A stretch of 64,000 bases of DNA from Certhia americana. Taxonomy: Eukaryota; Chordata; Aves; Passeriformes; Certhiidae. Position numbers and translations under genes: made by a program. This document shows positions 13,565 to 26,400 of this stretch, one piece after another. Below the pieces are notes generated by a model. That model was not told the DNA's origin. It searched no databases and worked only from the letters and a program-made list of their open reading frames with translations. Location: contig CM031858.1 of assembly GCA_018697195.1 (NCBI GenBank), positions 87,077,277 to 87,141,276 of the forward strand. The letters run 5' to 3'. The first letter of the stretch is position 1; the number at the start of each line of letters is the position of its first letter.

Positions 13565-14300
13565 AGTATTGACCCTGGCTGGATTCCAGGTGATCACCAA
13601 AGTCACTGTCCCATCCCTCCACAGCTGGACAAGGGAAAGAAACTTTAACAAAAGGTTTGTGGGTCAGTATAAGGGCTGGGAGAAATCTCTCACCATTGCA
13701 GGCAAAACAGACTCAAGATGGGGAAACCAGTTCAGTTTATTACCAATCAAATCAGAGTAGGATGAGAAATAAAACCAAATCTTCAAAAACCTTTCCTCCC
13801 ACCCCTCCCATCTTCCCAGGCTGAACTCCACTCCCAATTTTCTCAACCTTCTCCTCCCCCTAGCAGCACAGGGGAACTGGGAATAAGGGTTACAGTCAGT
13901 TCATCACATCCTGGCTCTGCCTCTCCTTCCCCCTCAGAGGGAGGATTACTCACACTTATCCCCTGCTCCCACAGGAAGCAGCCCTTGAAAAACTTCTCCA
14001 ACCTGAGTCTTTCCCAGGAGCTGCTGTTCTACATGAACTGCTCCAGCCTGGGTCACTTCCATAGGGTGCAGTACTCCCAGAACACACTGGTCTAGCATGG
14101 GTTTCCTATACAGTACCCCAGAGATTCTACCACTAAGACATGGGCTCAGCCTTGGCCAGGGGCAGGTCCCTCTAGGAGATGGCTGGCAGTGGTCCCACTG
14201 GACACAGGGAAAGTTTCTGGCAGCTTCCCAGAGAAGATGCCTCTAAGTCACCAGCAAACCTTTGCCACACAAATCCAGCGCAATCCAGCGACAAAGCACA
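13565..14300 (-). mobile_element. Avian ERVL-type LTR, degraded, minus strand
   Basis: On the minus strand this block follows the layout of an avian ERVL-type long terminal repeat as I remember it. It starts near 14,300 with the stretch around GGGCTCAGCCTTGGCC (plus strand, 14,140-14,155). It then has repeated units of the form CTGCTCCAGCCTGGGT (13,980-14,100), a TTGGTAATAAA poly(A)-signal region near 13,735-13,750, and an end resembling CCAGCCAGGGTC near 13,570. No gag, pol or env coding sequence accompanies it, so it is probably a solo or truncated LTR. The repeated units are imperfect and interrupted, which indicates an old copy. The exact family name and both edges need a repeat-library search. 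Confidence 0.75.
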
Positions 14301-14794
14301 CACGCAGTCACTAAGTGCTGCCTTTGCTCTTAAACACACCCAAAGCAGACAGACCTGACCAAAGCATCAAAAATCCCTGGACCACATTTTGTACTTGTCA
14401 GAATGCAGGATATTCCTCTGGCTGTCCTGGATGGTTCGAGACCCTGGAAGGGGCTCAGAGACCTTGGCATGGAGTCAAAAACACCTGTGCCTTCGATTTT
14501 AGCCCATGGGAGAAATTATCAACTTTGTGTGAGGATTTACAAGCCACAAAAGTCTGAGTAGAGTGATAGTTAATTTGTCATAGGGTGAAAAAGTAGAATT
14601 TTGGGGTTTTAGAATGGGGGTTCAAGAGGAAAGATGGAGCAATCTGGGTGTGTCCTGTCCTGCTTTTTCTTCTTGTCCTCCATCTTCTGCTGTGATGGTG
14701 ACACTTTCTAATTGGTTTAGAGCAGAGACAGACTGTCTAACATCGGTGATAGATATTGGAAAATTATTGTAAATAAAGTACACATAGTTCTTAG

Positions 14795-14802
14795 TATAAA
14801 AA
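14795..14802 (+). promoter_or_regulatory. TATA box of the plus-strand LTR
   Basis: TATAAAAA sits where an LTR promoter would have it, about 100 bases before the LTR poly(A) signal. By position, initiation would be expected roughly 25-30 bases downstream. Whether it is still active cannot be told from sequence. Confidence 0.6.
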
Positions 14803-14896
14803 GTAAACACCGCCCTGAGGGCAGGGGATTGTGCCTCAACCCAGCCTGCTGAACAGACCTCTGCAGGTCGGAGAAAGAGTGAAATAGATAAGGAAA

Positions 14897-14902
14897 AATA
14901 AA
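14897..14902 (+). terminator. Poly(A) signal of the plus-strand LTR
   Basis: A canonical AATAAA within the R-like region of the LTR, followed by ACAACCTTG. In an intact element it would direct 3' end formation of retroviral transcripts. Confidence 0.6.
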
Positions 14903-14952
14903 CAACCTTGAAAAGCAAAACCGATGAATTTCGACCTCTTCTTTGGTCACAG

Positions 14953-15290
14953 GGCTGGAAGAAAAGGACTTTCTAAAATCTTGGGAGCCATCAATATCAT
15001 CAGTACTCACCTCCTCTGCAGGTTTACAGCCATCTGGATGGTCCACTAGCACTGGTGGCAAAATCCTGACACATTGCTGTAGAGCACCTGTGGCAGGAAC
15101 TGTAGAGCAAGAGACTGGCCTAGGCCATTCCGGCATGAACGTAGGAGCAACAGAGGTATTCCACCAGCAAGGTCTTAAGGCTGCCCTAGAGGAAAAACAG
15201 AGACTCAGGTAAGTCCTAGCTCAGTGCTGGCAGAGCTTGAGGTAGAAGGGGAGGAAAGTTTCCTATTTAAGATTTCAAAATCTAAAATCC
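14953..15290 (+). mobile_element. Internal leader remnant of the plus-strand endogenous retrovirus
   Basis: The sequence after the LTR continues as the retroviral 5' leader as I remember it from songbird copies. Landmarks are GGGCTGGAAGAAAAGGACTT just after the LTR and a perfect splice-donor consensus, CAG|GTAAGT, at 15,206-15,214. One plus-strand frame is open from about 14,943 to the donor, with its first ATG near 15,135, so the donor falls at the end of a short leader frame. No gag, pol or env sequence follows: recognisable similarity fades by about 15,290. The insertion is therefore a truncated provirus or a recombined remnant. It cannot encode a virus. Confidence 0.6.
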
Positions 15291-17953
15291 CATGCAAGGG
15301 AGAAGGAGTCAAACACTGTTTCTAAAAAGAGGCAGTGAACTGCGCTTGTGAGGAAAACAACATATGCAGGGAAGAGTGGAGAGGTGGAACAAGTCATCAA
15401 CATTTTTTAGCCTTCCAGATGATATGATTTAAGTGGGAGGACTGCCTGTCCTCCCAAATAAGCTGTTATCTATTTTTGAGTTCTATATATGTCGTCCTCT
15501 ATCCAATCATGAATACTTAGCACAACAAATTATGAATTGTTCTCAATAAGGCAAGAAAACAGCCTCCTCCAAAAACAGCACACATTCACATGAGCAGCTC
15601 CCCAGATGATCACACTTTTGGACTAAATCTTCCTATACATGTTCTAGTTTATAGATGTAGGGGTTTTTACATTCTTTCATCTCTCGCCCACAAGTTAAAC
15701 ATTAGCATTTATAATGACAGCTTTTGTAAAAAAAAAGATATTACTGTAACACAGACTTGATGCCTAAGAAGCAACGTTTTTTCACTTCTAGAAAAAAGAA
15801 GTGACACCTGAAAAGTGATGCCTGAGCCTTGCAAAGTCTTACCCATTAAAACTTTAGCAATACTCAATGAATTCCTTCAAATCTCTGCCTTTGCCCAGTT
15901 AATACTTCAGCAATTAGAAGGAAATTCTAAGCAGCTGAAAAGTAAAGAATGTGTCTTGACATTCAAGAGAGATTTGTTCAATTTTTAATCCAATTGAAAT
16001 TTGTCTACATTTAAGTAATATTTGCCATATATAATTCAAGCTTGTATCCTGCACTTGCCACATTATATGCGAATCTACCATGTTACCCAAGTTTCTTGCT
16101 CTGCCTGTTTAAACTGTTACCTCTGGGTATCTGTCCACATGAAAAAACTGTACAAGGGAGAAACAAAAAAAAAAAAAAAATGCTGATACTATGGTAACAT
16201 GACAGTATGGAAGAAACATATGGTAAGGAAGGCTAAGATTGGCAGTGATAGAAAAGGTGTTTGTCAACCACTTAATTATTATTATTATGCCAATACTGAA
16301 GCAGATAAAATTAGTAAAATACTTGGCAGTTTCCCTTTTTTTTGCATACCAGAGTAGAAGGGGAAAATGTCTTGGCTTGAAGTCTGATTATTAAAAGAAC
16401 TGGTTAAAGATTTCCTCGAAATGATACCAATTTTTTCCATATCTGAAAAAAAAGAAGTTTCAAAGGGCCAGAAAAAAATGATGCAAGATATAGCCAGCAG
16501 AAAACCTAACATAAATCACATTTGTTTCTTTTCTGAACATGTTAATATAAGAGATCATGACATAATTCTGAAGAGACCCAATCTCCTTTATCAAAGCAAA
16601 TTAGCTGTTGCCTTCAAAAGGTTAAAGAGATTTCCATGATATATCTGATAAGGCTCTACACACTGCATTCTAACATGCAATACACCCATACATATCAGAT
16701 ATATCAAAGAAATCAAAATGAGTGTGTTGCTTATGTTAAATTAGCCTTTTGTGTAGCACTTTTCTTCACTAAAACTCAGGTGCCTTAGAGAGGTGGGTGA
16801 AGAACTCAATACATTTTTGCCGATGGGGAAACAGGTCTGTTGCTGGCCAAGTGGCTGGCAAGTCTGGGAGCAGATTTTCTTCTATCTGCTTTAAAGTTTA
16901 AACTGAAATCTCTCTCTCTAATATCTCTGTGTAGTGATTTTGCTAATTTATATATTTCTACAAAGGCTCCTAAGATTCAGGCCCTTTGTTCAGTGATGTC
17001 CAGACACTGACTACAAATAATTCTTATAAAACACAAAACCAAAAGCCAAACAGTGAGAGGAGGGCACACAGGGAATGGCCCATGTTGCCATTAGTAAGCA
17101 AGGCACAGCTAACAAAGGCAGATGCTCACTTATTTGTTGTAGTGAGCTTACACACACTTAAAAGCTTATGATTTCCCTTGATCTTTTCTTTGGGTTACAA
17201 AAAATGTCAATTCAATCATTCCTTCTGCACATAGCACCTTTCCTAAATCATCAGTCATTACACTCCTGAGGCAAATTAAGTGTGCCTACATCTTTCTTGA
17301 AGTACAATGGCCAAAACAGATACAGGACTTGAATTTCACTATATGGAAAAAAGCAAAAGGTTCAACTCCACATCCTCTAGATTATATCACCAATTAGTCA
17401 TGCCAATACATACACACACCTCTTCCTTGTCAACCATACTGCAGTGTCAGCTCTCATTTTATAATCCATGGTGAGGAATGGGGTGGCAGAAGGAACTTAA
17501 CAAATGTACTCCATATTTTATTTTGACCTAAATATTTTGACCTTCCACTTATTCTTCTAAATCAAATCTTATTCTCCCAGGCCACCTTTCCAACATTTAA
17601 GATTTTTTGCAATTGTCATCCCACCTTTGTGTAAATGCATTTTTGCCAAACACGTGATGTCTCTAGATTTCATAGCCATATGCTAATTATATATATGAAC
17701 AAGAACAGTTAGCTGAAACAATTATACAAAATCCCATACAATATGCTTTCCTTGCTGAAAGAGAAGTACTGAAAAAACCTCTGGCTACTGTTAACCTAAT
17801 GAGTTTACACACATCCTAAAATAGCTTTTTTTATCTAGGCCATATTTCCTTAGTTTGCTCTGTAACAGTATCACAAGTGGCTTTCTCCAGTCCACAAGCT
17901 TCCTGTTGTAGAAGATATTACATTGCCCTGATTTTTCATTTCTGATCTTCACA
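15291..17953. other. AT-rich non-coding stretch, nothing recognised
   Basis: No exon or RNA gene recognised. Minor features are an A16 run at 16,165-16,180 and a short ATT-type run near 16,275. A stretch at about 16,770-16,870 recalls an old SINE but is not convincing. Confidence 0.5.
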
Positions 17954-18610
17954 CAATCATAGAACGGTTTGGATTGGAAAGAACCTTAAAAATCATCCAG
18001 TTTCAAACCCCTACCACATGCAGGGACACCTTCCACCACAACAGGTTGCTGAAAGCCCCATCCAGCCTGGCTTTGAATACTTCCAGGGACTGGACATTCA
18101 TAATATCTCTGGGCAGCCTGTTCTCGCGCCTTATCACCCTCACAAAAAAGTTCTTTTTATATCTACTCTGTATCTATCCTCTTTCAGTTTAAAGCCATTA
18201 TCCATAGTCCTATAATTATCTGTCCTTGTAAAAAGTCCCTCCTCAGCTCTCTTTTAGCTCCCTTTAGGTACTGGAAGGCCTAAGGTCACCCTGGTGTTCT
18301 CTCTTCTCCAGGCAGAACAGCCCCAAATCTCTCAGCCTGTCTTCTCCAGCCCTCGGATCATCTTGGTATCCCTCCTCTGGACTCACTTTCTTTGCTGGAG
18401 GCCCAGAGACACTGCACTGCAGATGGGTCTCACCAGAGCAGAGGGGTAGAATCCCACTCCCCCTTGCCCTGCTGGCCAGGCTGCTCTGGATGCAGCCCAG
18501 GGCATGGTCATCCTTCTGGGCTCTGAGTGCACATCACTTGGTCATGTTGAGCTTCTCATCCATCAACAAAACCATTCCCCACACAACCTGTATTTGTATC
18601 CCAGGCCAAT
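17954..18610 (-). mobile_element. CR1 LINE 3' portion, minus strand
   Basis: A long, clear minus-strand CR1. Read on the plus strand it starts with the reverse complement of the CR1 end (AATCATAGAACGGTTTGG). It continues through blocks such as GGGACACCTTCCACC, TTTCAGTTTAAAGCCATT, AAAAAGTCCCT and CTTCTCCAGGCAGAACAGCC, and reaches TTGAGCTTCTCATCCATCAAC near 18,546. About 650 bases of the element are present, covering the 3' untranslated region and the C-terminal end of ORF2. Several small changes and a CG-containing stretch show moderate age. It runs almost directly into an ERV fragment on the right. Confidence 0.92.
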
Positions 18611-18627
18611 TCCCATCCCCCCACCTC

Positions 18628-18928
18628 CTGCTTATATACTGGGCATGATTTTCTGTGGTATGGAATATCCCTGTAGCCAGTTTGGGTCAGCTGAACTGGC
18701 CACGCTCCCTACTGGCCACGCTCCCTCCCAGCTTTTTTTGCACACCCCCTCACTGTCAAGAGTGTGAGGCACTAAAAGTTCTTCGCCATGGAGTAAGTCC
18801 TACTTAGCAACAACTAAAACATCAGTGTGTTATCAACATAATTCTCATACTGAATCCAAAACACAACTCTGTAGCAGCTACTAAGAAGAAAATTAATTCT
18901 ATCACAGCCAAAACCAGGATATCACTTA
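18628..18928 (+). mobile_element. Avian endogenous retrovirus fragment, plus strand
   Basis: The stretch beginning CTTATATACTGGGCATGA and continuing through GTGGTATGGAATATCCCTG, CAGTTTGGGTCAGCTG, CAACTAAAACATCA and ATCACAGCCAAAACCAGGA closely follows a sequence I recognise as very common in bird genomes next to ERV long terminal repeats (3' internal region). No LTR follows it here: after 18,928 the sequence turns to ordinary AT-rich DNA. It is a short remnant without coding capacity, and carries a local 16-bp duplication. Confidence 0.75.
18695..18726. repeat. Perfect two-copy 16-bp tandem duplication
   Basis: ACTGGCCACGCTCCCT occurs twice head to tail with no mismatch, inside the ERV fragment. 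The related sequence I remember has this segment once, so the duplication is probably private to this copy or lineage. Confidence 0.9.
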
Positions 18929-20370
18929 CAAATGAAGGAAGGTTTATTTGAAATTTATTTAAACCTAAACAAATTTTAGCCAGTCAATCTAATATGCTGA
19001 CCGGATTCACAGCCACAATGTTTGTGGAGTGCAAAATATAACTCTTATATTCAAGCAAATGGCTGTACTGAATAGTCACAATATTTGCATTGCTATTATG
19101 CAGAGCTTCCTTCTGATACATTCAATGTTAAAAAAAGTAACAATCATGCAGAGCTATCTATGCCCAATGAAACAGCTATCCCTAATTCTCACACCCCACT
19201 TACCACTTTCACCTCCTCCTAAATATGATACAGATTGACTGTATGACTTTTTAGCCATGCATTACCTTTCTGCTCTGTGCAGTGAATTTCTTTTGTATTC
19301 AGTGAAACACATCTCCACGCACAAAAAAATCATGCATGTGCCGTAAAATATGGGGCCAACTCCATTGCGTCAACATTTTTTTTTTCTACCAGCTCAATAC
19401 AGTGGTATGACCCTGCACAAGGTCAGAAAAATCAGTGCAAGAGGCTGAACAGAAAAGCATTACATTATTAGGGTGCCATTAAACTCTGGAGAAAACAGAT
19501 TTCTAACACTGAGAAAACCACATCATCTTCCTGTTATTCTTGAAGTAACCAAAAATACATAAAAAAACCCAGAATGTACAACAAAACAACCACAGTTTTG
19601 TTCCATGAGTCTCCATGACTTTATCTCACACGGAAAGACAGCAGGAGAAAAAAATCATTTGAGTAAATCTTTCTTAATGGAGGCAATCCAAAGACTTCTT
19701 TCTTCCTGCATGCAATTTGTCCAAAAAAAAGAAAAGAAAGATTCATAGACGTCATTTATAATAGAGTCAGCAAAACCATAAGGACAGGTATTATGTTTAA
19801 CAGCTGTTAAGTACACACTGCTATCATATTATCTCCCCAAAACTTAGGAAATAACTGTCAAGGTAACAGTTTCTTTGATCAGACTGACATCTAAAGTGTA
19901 TGTCATTATTTTTCTTGGCCTTCACTAACAGGTTGTTCACCAACCAAGCAATGATTCTGGCACACACAGCCACGCAAACAACACAGCAGCACCTTCCTCT
20001 CACAGGCCTCCTGCTGCCCATGGGGACAGGGACTCAAAGCAACACAAGCCAACACAAGCACTGTATGAAAGGGACCAAGACTGATTGAATCCACAAAGGT
20101 ATTTTGAATGAAATGTGACTTTTAGAAATCAACTGTAAAATGCACCCCAACCTGTACCCCTAAATCAAGACTACTGTAAAGCTCATTTTCATGTTGCTCA
20201 AGAGTACTACACTGCTGGAAAGCACCAGAAAAAAAAAATACAAGACAGTCTAGTGCTCTCACCAGTGATGTGTATACTGTCATATTCAGCATCATTATTA
20301 AATCCCTTTGGACTGTAACAAATAGCTTTTTCATAATTCAAACTACCTATACAAAATTGTTCAACTCACA

Positions 20371-20440
20371 GAAAAAAAAAAAAACAAACAAAAAAAACCC
20401 AAACAAAAAACAAACAAACAACAACAAAAAAAAAAAATCC
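20371..20440. repeat. A/C-rich low-complexity tract
   Basis: A tract of A runs broken by single C or CCC, followed by CAACAACA-like units. It behaves as a simple repeat; the lysine/asparagine-rich frame across it is an artefact of composition. Confidence 0.85.
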
Positions 20441-23400
20441 CTGTCTTTCATAACCTCACAACTGCTCTCCAGAAAGACAAACCCGCAAATTATTCACAAA
20501 TTAGGAGAAGCACTGGAGGTTTGTGATGATGATAGAAATCTTTCTTACCTATAATGATTCAAAAACATTAGTAAGGCAATCAGCAAAAACAGTTTATTTT
20601 GGTGGCATAACTTACATTAGCTTTAAGTAGGAGCACAGAGCATCAATCCAGGCATGCTTGCTTCCAGCGGGACTATCAACAAAGAGTTGTGTGTTGACTG
20701 CTGTGAGCTGGCAGACACCCTCTGCACCTTCTCTTCAGCCACCAGGAAACACTACCCTCATTGTTTCACAAGTATGCAAAGCAACCAGCACTGGTGTGTA
20801 TGGAGGATTTGAGCCACAGTGAAAAATGCATTAGACACCTCTCAGCTCCTTGCATTGACAAAACATTCACTATGAAGGAATCCAGAAGCCAAAAAAAAAA
20901 TTAACGTTTTGTGTCAACTAAAGTTTTTTGTTTTTATTATTTGTTTATAGAGTGGGTAGCGCAGTTTTCCAGAAATGTTTCCATTGTTTCCATTCCAGAC
21001 TATGAAAACAAAGACTGAGCTGTACTTCGCTCTGAAAACTCTACTTTCCTATCCAATTTCAAACTCCAGACTTGTCCTCTCACCCCTTGCTGGGAAGGGC
21101 TCAGGTAGGGCCAGCAGCAGATGCACATCCCCGACACTACAGACAACACATTTCCTGTGTAAAGAGCACTGACTTTGGACCTCACCAGCAACTCTTCACC
21201 ACAAGTCACATGAAGCTCAGGAGACATCAGATGGTTATCACTTAGTCTAACAGATCAAGTCATCTTCCTTAAAAAACACAAGCATGGCAACGGCCTTAGA
21301 CCAAGCAGCAGCAACCAGGCAGAAGCATCAGCCCCTCCAGGGTACAAACCAGCAGTAATGCCAGCTACTCATATGAGTGTGCATGCTCACACAGCGTGAA
21401 CTTCTTCACTTAGTTTTTATCAATGTGACTCAGTTTCCGTTTTAAGAATAGTGCTCTTTGCTAGAAAATTGTACACAATATTAACACTGGCAAACATACT
21501 AACAAGGGTCCCTTCAGCTGAGAAATGGGGCTTTAAGATTTTCTAGGCTTCCCTAACCCATTAGAAAAGACTAAATGTTTCCAGACCTACTGAGTAAAAA
21601 CATCCTATTTAATAATGAATGCAAAATAGCTAAATACATAACTACATTAAAATCAATGACAGCTGCCCTCATAAATTTTACATTCTGCAAAATTGCATGC
21701 CCTATGATCAATGATTTTTTCAATAGCATGCAGAGGGCTTCAGGAAAGCTGCCTGCTTTAGTGTAGGTTTAATATTCAAATGAATAGTCTGTAACCTCCC
21801 TTTCTCTGATCTGATGGAAAACACACAGATACTAGTAAATCTTGCAGGCATGGATGGCATGGGAGAACAGAGTTTAGGGAAAAAAAATGCATATGAGTTA
21901 TTCCTATACCCATTTTATTCATTTCCACTGATAATTACTAATGAAACTACAGAGTGAAATAGCTAGAAATATTTCCCATTACCTCAGAGATGATCAGGCG
22001 GATGCAAAGTTACAGACATTCAGATACTATGTTTTAATGGTGTTTAAAAGACGACAGCCTCTGCCTTCCAAGGGCTAAGAAATCAGTTTGCAAGTGTTAA
22101 CTGCGGGATAAAAAGTTAAAGCAGCTCTCTCCTATATGCAGAGAAACAGAACTGTTCTACTTCTAATCAAAGGCTTAGATTTTTTGAGTTCACACACAGA
22201 GAGTATTATAGCAGGAATGATAGCACATTACTTAAAGTGAGAAAAGTGGGAGGGGGAGGTAACTAAGCAAAATCCTAAGATTTGCCATTCACAAGAGGTG
22301 GTACTTGAAATAAATCAACTGGTAAATTTGCAAAAGCAAATGTCACATTTACACAATACTTGTCAGCATTTACAAAGGGCATCTATGATATTAATATTTT
22401 CTCACAAAGATAATAAACAAAGTGCTAAGTGGTAGGTAATCCCCAAAGTAAAACCACTGCTCCACACATTAATTATGTCTCTTTGGACACTAAGAAATAG
22501 TTTCTTGCAGCACTCTGGCATGAGACAGACCACTATCTATTCAGGTCTATAGCTTCATTGAAAAAGAAATACAAATATTAGAGTTCTAAATTAAATCATT
22601 TGTGGCTGTACAGAGAGCTAAAAAGGACTGTTTATATATTTACCAGCTTAGGAACCAAATGAAACTATAAAAACCCCCTCACAAATCTAACAGGAAGTAG
22701 CTTCTTGCACTATGTAATTAGCACTTATTAATCAAAGAGGAAAATGAGAAAATTCTATTCTTGTCCACAAGCTTTTACTAAGTCTTATATTATCACACAT
22801 TACAATATTAGCCCCTAGTAAGTAATAGAAATCTTAGAGACAGCTGTTTAAGAGGTGAACTTATCATAACATAACATATCATAACTCCAAAGTCCAAATT
22901 GCTTATTAGGAGGACTTTAACTCAGGAAACAGTTGAGTTTACAGTATACAAAAGTAAACCTTTAGAAATAAGTTATCCTAGGGCACAGAAGTAATACAGA
23001 CAACTTGCCCCAGGGGAAAAAAAAACCCAAAAAAAGTCTGGCCTAGGGACTCCAATCTTTGAAAATATTAATGTTCTATTTGAAAACAAAATTTTGTGGT
23101 GAAGGAAATAAATAGTGAAGAGGGAATGGTTTTCTGCCTTCTGCCAGATTTAAAGCTTTTCAGTAAGACTGTCTGTCAGTGTCAACAGGAGAAAACATAC
23201 CCAAACCAACAAACTGCTTGGCTGAGCATATGTCTTCATGCACAAATACTAACCCTCCCACAGAAATTCTTGTTTCGGATATATGCATCTGCCTCCAGGC
23301 AAAGCTCTACTGCTTGCAACAGTATCTGAAATTTGGCTGAGCTGAAAAATGACTATCATTTCTCACTTGCAAGAGTAGCAAGATCACTTTAAACAACAAC

Positions 23401-26400
23401 AGCAACAAAATATTTCATTCTTCTAAGTAAAATAAAGAAGGCAAACTTTTTCTGACTTCAGGTGAGATAATGGTCCCTAATTCAGGAAGTTTTGTTTACC
23501 ATGGAAGAACACAGGAAACATTACCTTATCAAGTTTCCAAAACAATGGATTTAGTTACCAATACAGATCCCAATTTTTTTCTCATCCCTTTTTTGTAAAG
23601 TCAGTAACTACCATCAGGTATTTGAAACAGCATCCTGAGAGCCATTAACACTGTCAAAACAAGGATGAGGAAACTGTGACAATAACCCAATGAATTAGCT
23701 TTTCTAAAAAAAGCACTGCTGTTTTAATGCAGCCTTCGGCAATGCAGCAATCCAGCCCACAGTTTCTCAAATCATGCTGCAAACCTTCAGGTTTCTTCCT
23801 AGAAATATCCCATTTCATTTGATTTACTAATTGCTGAGTCAGTCAGCTGTTTGCTGCACCATTTTTTTTTCTTTCTTTTTTTTTTTTTACAAGCACAAAC
23901 CCAAAAGAAACTTCAGTATGCAGGAAACAAGGTATGCAGTTTACATATACTTCATGCTTAAAACAAGTGAGAAAAAAAAAAAAAAAAAGTCAAGAATGCT
24001 GAAAATCAGCACTGCAGCTCAAAGACTGCATAATAACAACCCTAGTCCCTAAGCATTTGCTCTATCCCCACACTCCTTTCAGACAACATCGCAGTTGAGT
24101 ACCGATTAGAGCTAATTCAGCATGGAAATATACTGCAATCGAGAAATTTTTGCAATCTATTTCACAATACTTGCCTAAGGAAGGGAAAGAATGCCCAGGA
24201 AAAGACTTGACTTCAGCAACAGGGGCAGACACATGGAACCTAACAACCTAACTCTTAAATTTTGAGTTGCTACTGTTCTTACACTAAATCTCAACATGCC
24301 TACTATGTGGTAATTATATCTTCTATTTTCTCTAATTCTGTAGTGTTTTTTCAGTTACTCTAGATCAGTTTTCCACCTCAATTTTACCAGCTCTTTAGCA
24401 GCTGGGCCACAAACATTGTTAATTACATAATAACATCATGAGGAAAGGATTATTAATCTGCTATTTGGTAGAATGATTCCAAGAATAAGAAACTTTCATT
24501 ACTGGAAATCTCCATCAGTTATTCAGATATGAATTTGACCATTTACTATTTTCAATAACTGGAAATATATGAGTTGCTTCCCTAAAGACCTGATTGATTC
24601 AGGTTTGAGGAATAATTCTTGCTCGAATATTCCAGACAGAGATGAAACAGCAATCTTCTACACAGAGGTTCATCCTAGTGTACACCAAAAGCTAGGTAGC
24701 AATATGAAACACACAGAATGTTTAAGTTTCTAATCAGCCCCTAAAACCAAAATTACTTAAGATAAAATAGCGTCACAAGTATGCTGGGCACCTGCTATGC
24801 TGAAGGGAAAGTCAGGATATTGAGAACTATGACTTACAGAGAATAAAATTGGAACTTTTTATTATTAGTGGGTCTGCTATGCTATAGAACATTTCAGCAA
24901 GCATCAAAATGAAAAAGGCACCTTTTAAAAGTACAATTAAATTAAAAGCAATAAAAAAAATATTGTACTACTTTTGTTCGGTAAATACTGAATCATTTGC
25001 ATTCCTTCAGACACACAGGAAAAAAATTTGGAAGCACCCTACTGTCTTAAACCACTTATCCCAAAATATTTAACTCATCATGCAGCAAAGCAAGCAGGGA
25101 GCTCTCAACACTTCTGCCAACCTCATGACAGACCAAACATAGCCTCCCAACTCATTCAGCTCACAGCTCAACTGAGAAAGTTTATGCTTTGCAAATAACG
25201 CCTCAACATTGGCTCAGGTGAAAAGTATTAACTAACTTTTTGTATAGGTTAGGAAATGTACCATGCTATTTAAAGACTTAAATTCAACTCATCACTAGTA
25301 ACTAAACTAGAGAAAGCAGTGCCAGCTCAAACAGCATTTCTAAAACCTTCCTCTGCAACTGAAAACCTCAGGCTATCAAATTCCTCCCTGCGAGGCTCCC
25401 ACCAAAACATCAAAATACCTGAGCTGGGCTTCCAAGATGATAGATGAACATTTAGCTTCAAAATATTTTGATATAAAATTAAGAAGAATCAACTTATAAG
25501 TAATAATTCAAGTGCTTCATCAGCTTCAAAATAATAGCAAATGCTGAGAATGGGTATTTGCTTTGCAAGCTGATGTGTTCTACAGACCAAGAATGCTCAA
25601 ACCAGTGATTTGTCAGCATTACTCTTAGATTTGTAGCAAAAAGTGTTGAACACTTCCAGAAGGCAAGTTCTAAATAAACTCTAAATAAAAACATGATGAC
25701 TTAAACACAATCCTTTCAGCAAAAGCCTTATCAACCTTCCATATTAATGGGAAAATTACATACAGAATGGAAAATTAAATTTGATTTTCCAAACCATAAT
25801 GACATTCTACTTATTCATCAAGAATGAATATGGCAAAAAAGTTTGTAATAGACATAGTTCAGTGTTATCTTCAGTACATGACTGTAAAAGAAAATCACAA
25901 GTATTTAAAGGACACTAACTTCTATACATCTAACTTTTTATATATGGTCAATGGTTTGGAATACCATGTAACTCTGCTTAAGAGACATCATGTCTTACTA
26001 AGTATGTACTTGTACCAAGTATATACTGTCTGTCTCACCTTCCCAGCAATTATTCCAGCACACCCCATGACTATATTGGTGTGCTCTATGCTGTAAATGA
26101 AAGCAGAGAATGTGCTTATTCTATATTTTACTGGGGCATATAAACCCATACCAGATCTTGCAAAGATATTTACTATATCTATATACTATTATATATACTG
26201 GTATATTCTTAGAAACTAAATCCTCTGTCAAGAGTAAATTTTACCCTTGTCAGAGTCAAGAGGGGCAGGAAGGAAGAAGGTTAAACCGATTTTTTCCTAT
26301 GTGAAATTAGCTAGACAGGCAAACTATGCTGGTGAAAACTTATACCTGTCAATAGGTAAATTGTCCCCAGTCAACACTTCTTCAACATTGCCTTCACAGT

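Larger units (their letters stand above)
14380..14952 (+). mobile_element. Avian (passerine-type) endogenous retrovirus LTR, plus strand
   Basis: This region matches my memory of a common songbird endogenous-retrovirus LTR. Recognisable blocks include the GGTTCGAGACCCTGG stretch near 14,423, a U3-like region (14,540-14,790), TATAAAAA at 14,795, an ACCGCCCTGAGGGC block at about 14,809-14,822, the CAGGTCGGAGAAAGAGT block near 14,865 and AATAAA at 14,897. The order TATA box, then poly(A) signal about 100 bases later, is typical of an LTR with a short R region. The likely 3' edge is the TCACA near 14,952. The 5' edge is uncertain: it may lie near the TGTGAGGATT at about 14,530, in which case 14,380-14,530 is flanking element sequence. 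The copy is diverged, and no full set of viral genes follows. Confidence 0.8.

Noticed and set aside
14422..14432. GGTTCGAGACC, a match to the tRNA B-box consensus
   Set aside because: No A box or cloverleaf surrounds it, and it belongs to the retroviral LTR-associated sequence.
16770..16870. Resemblance to an old MIR-like SINE (GATGGGGAAAC block)
   Set aside because: Only one short block fits, and the rest of the SINE order is missing.
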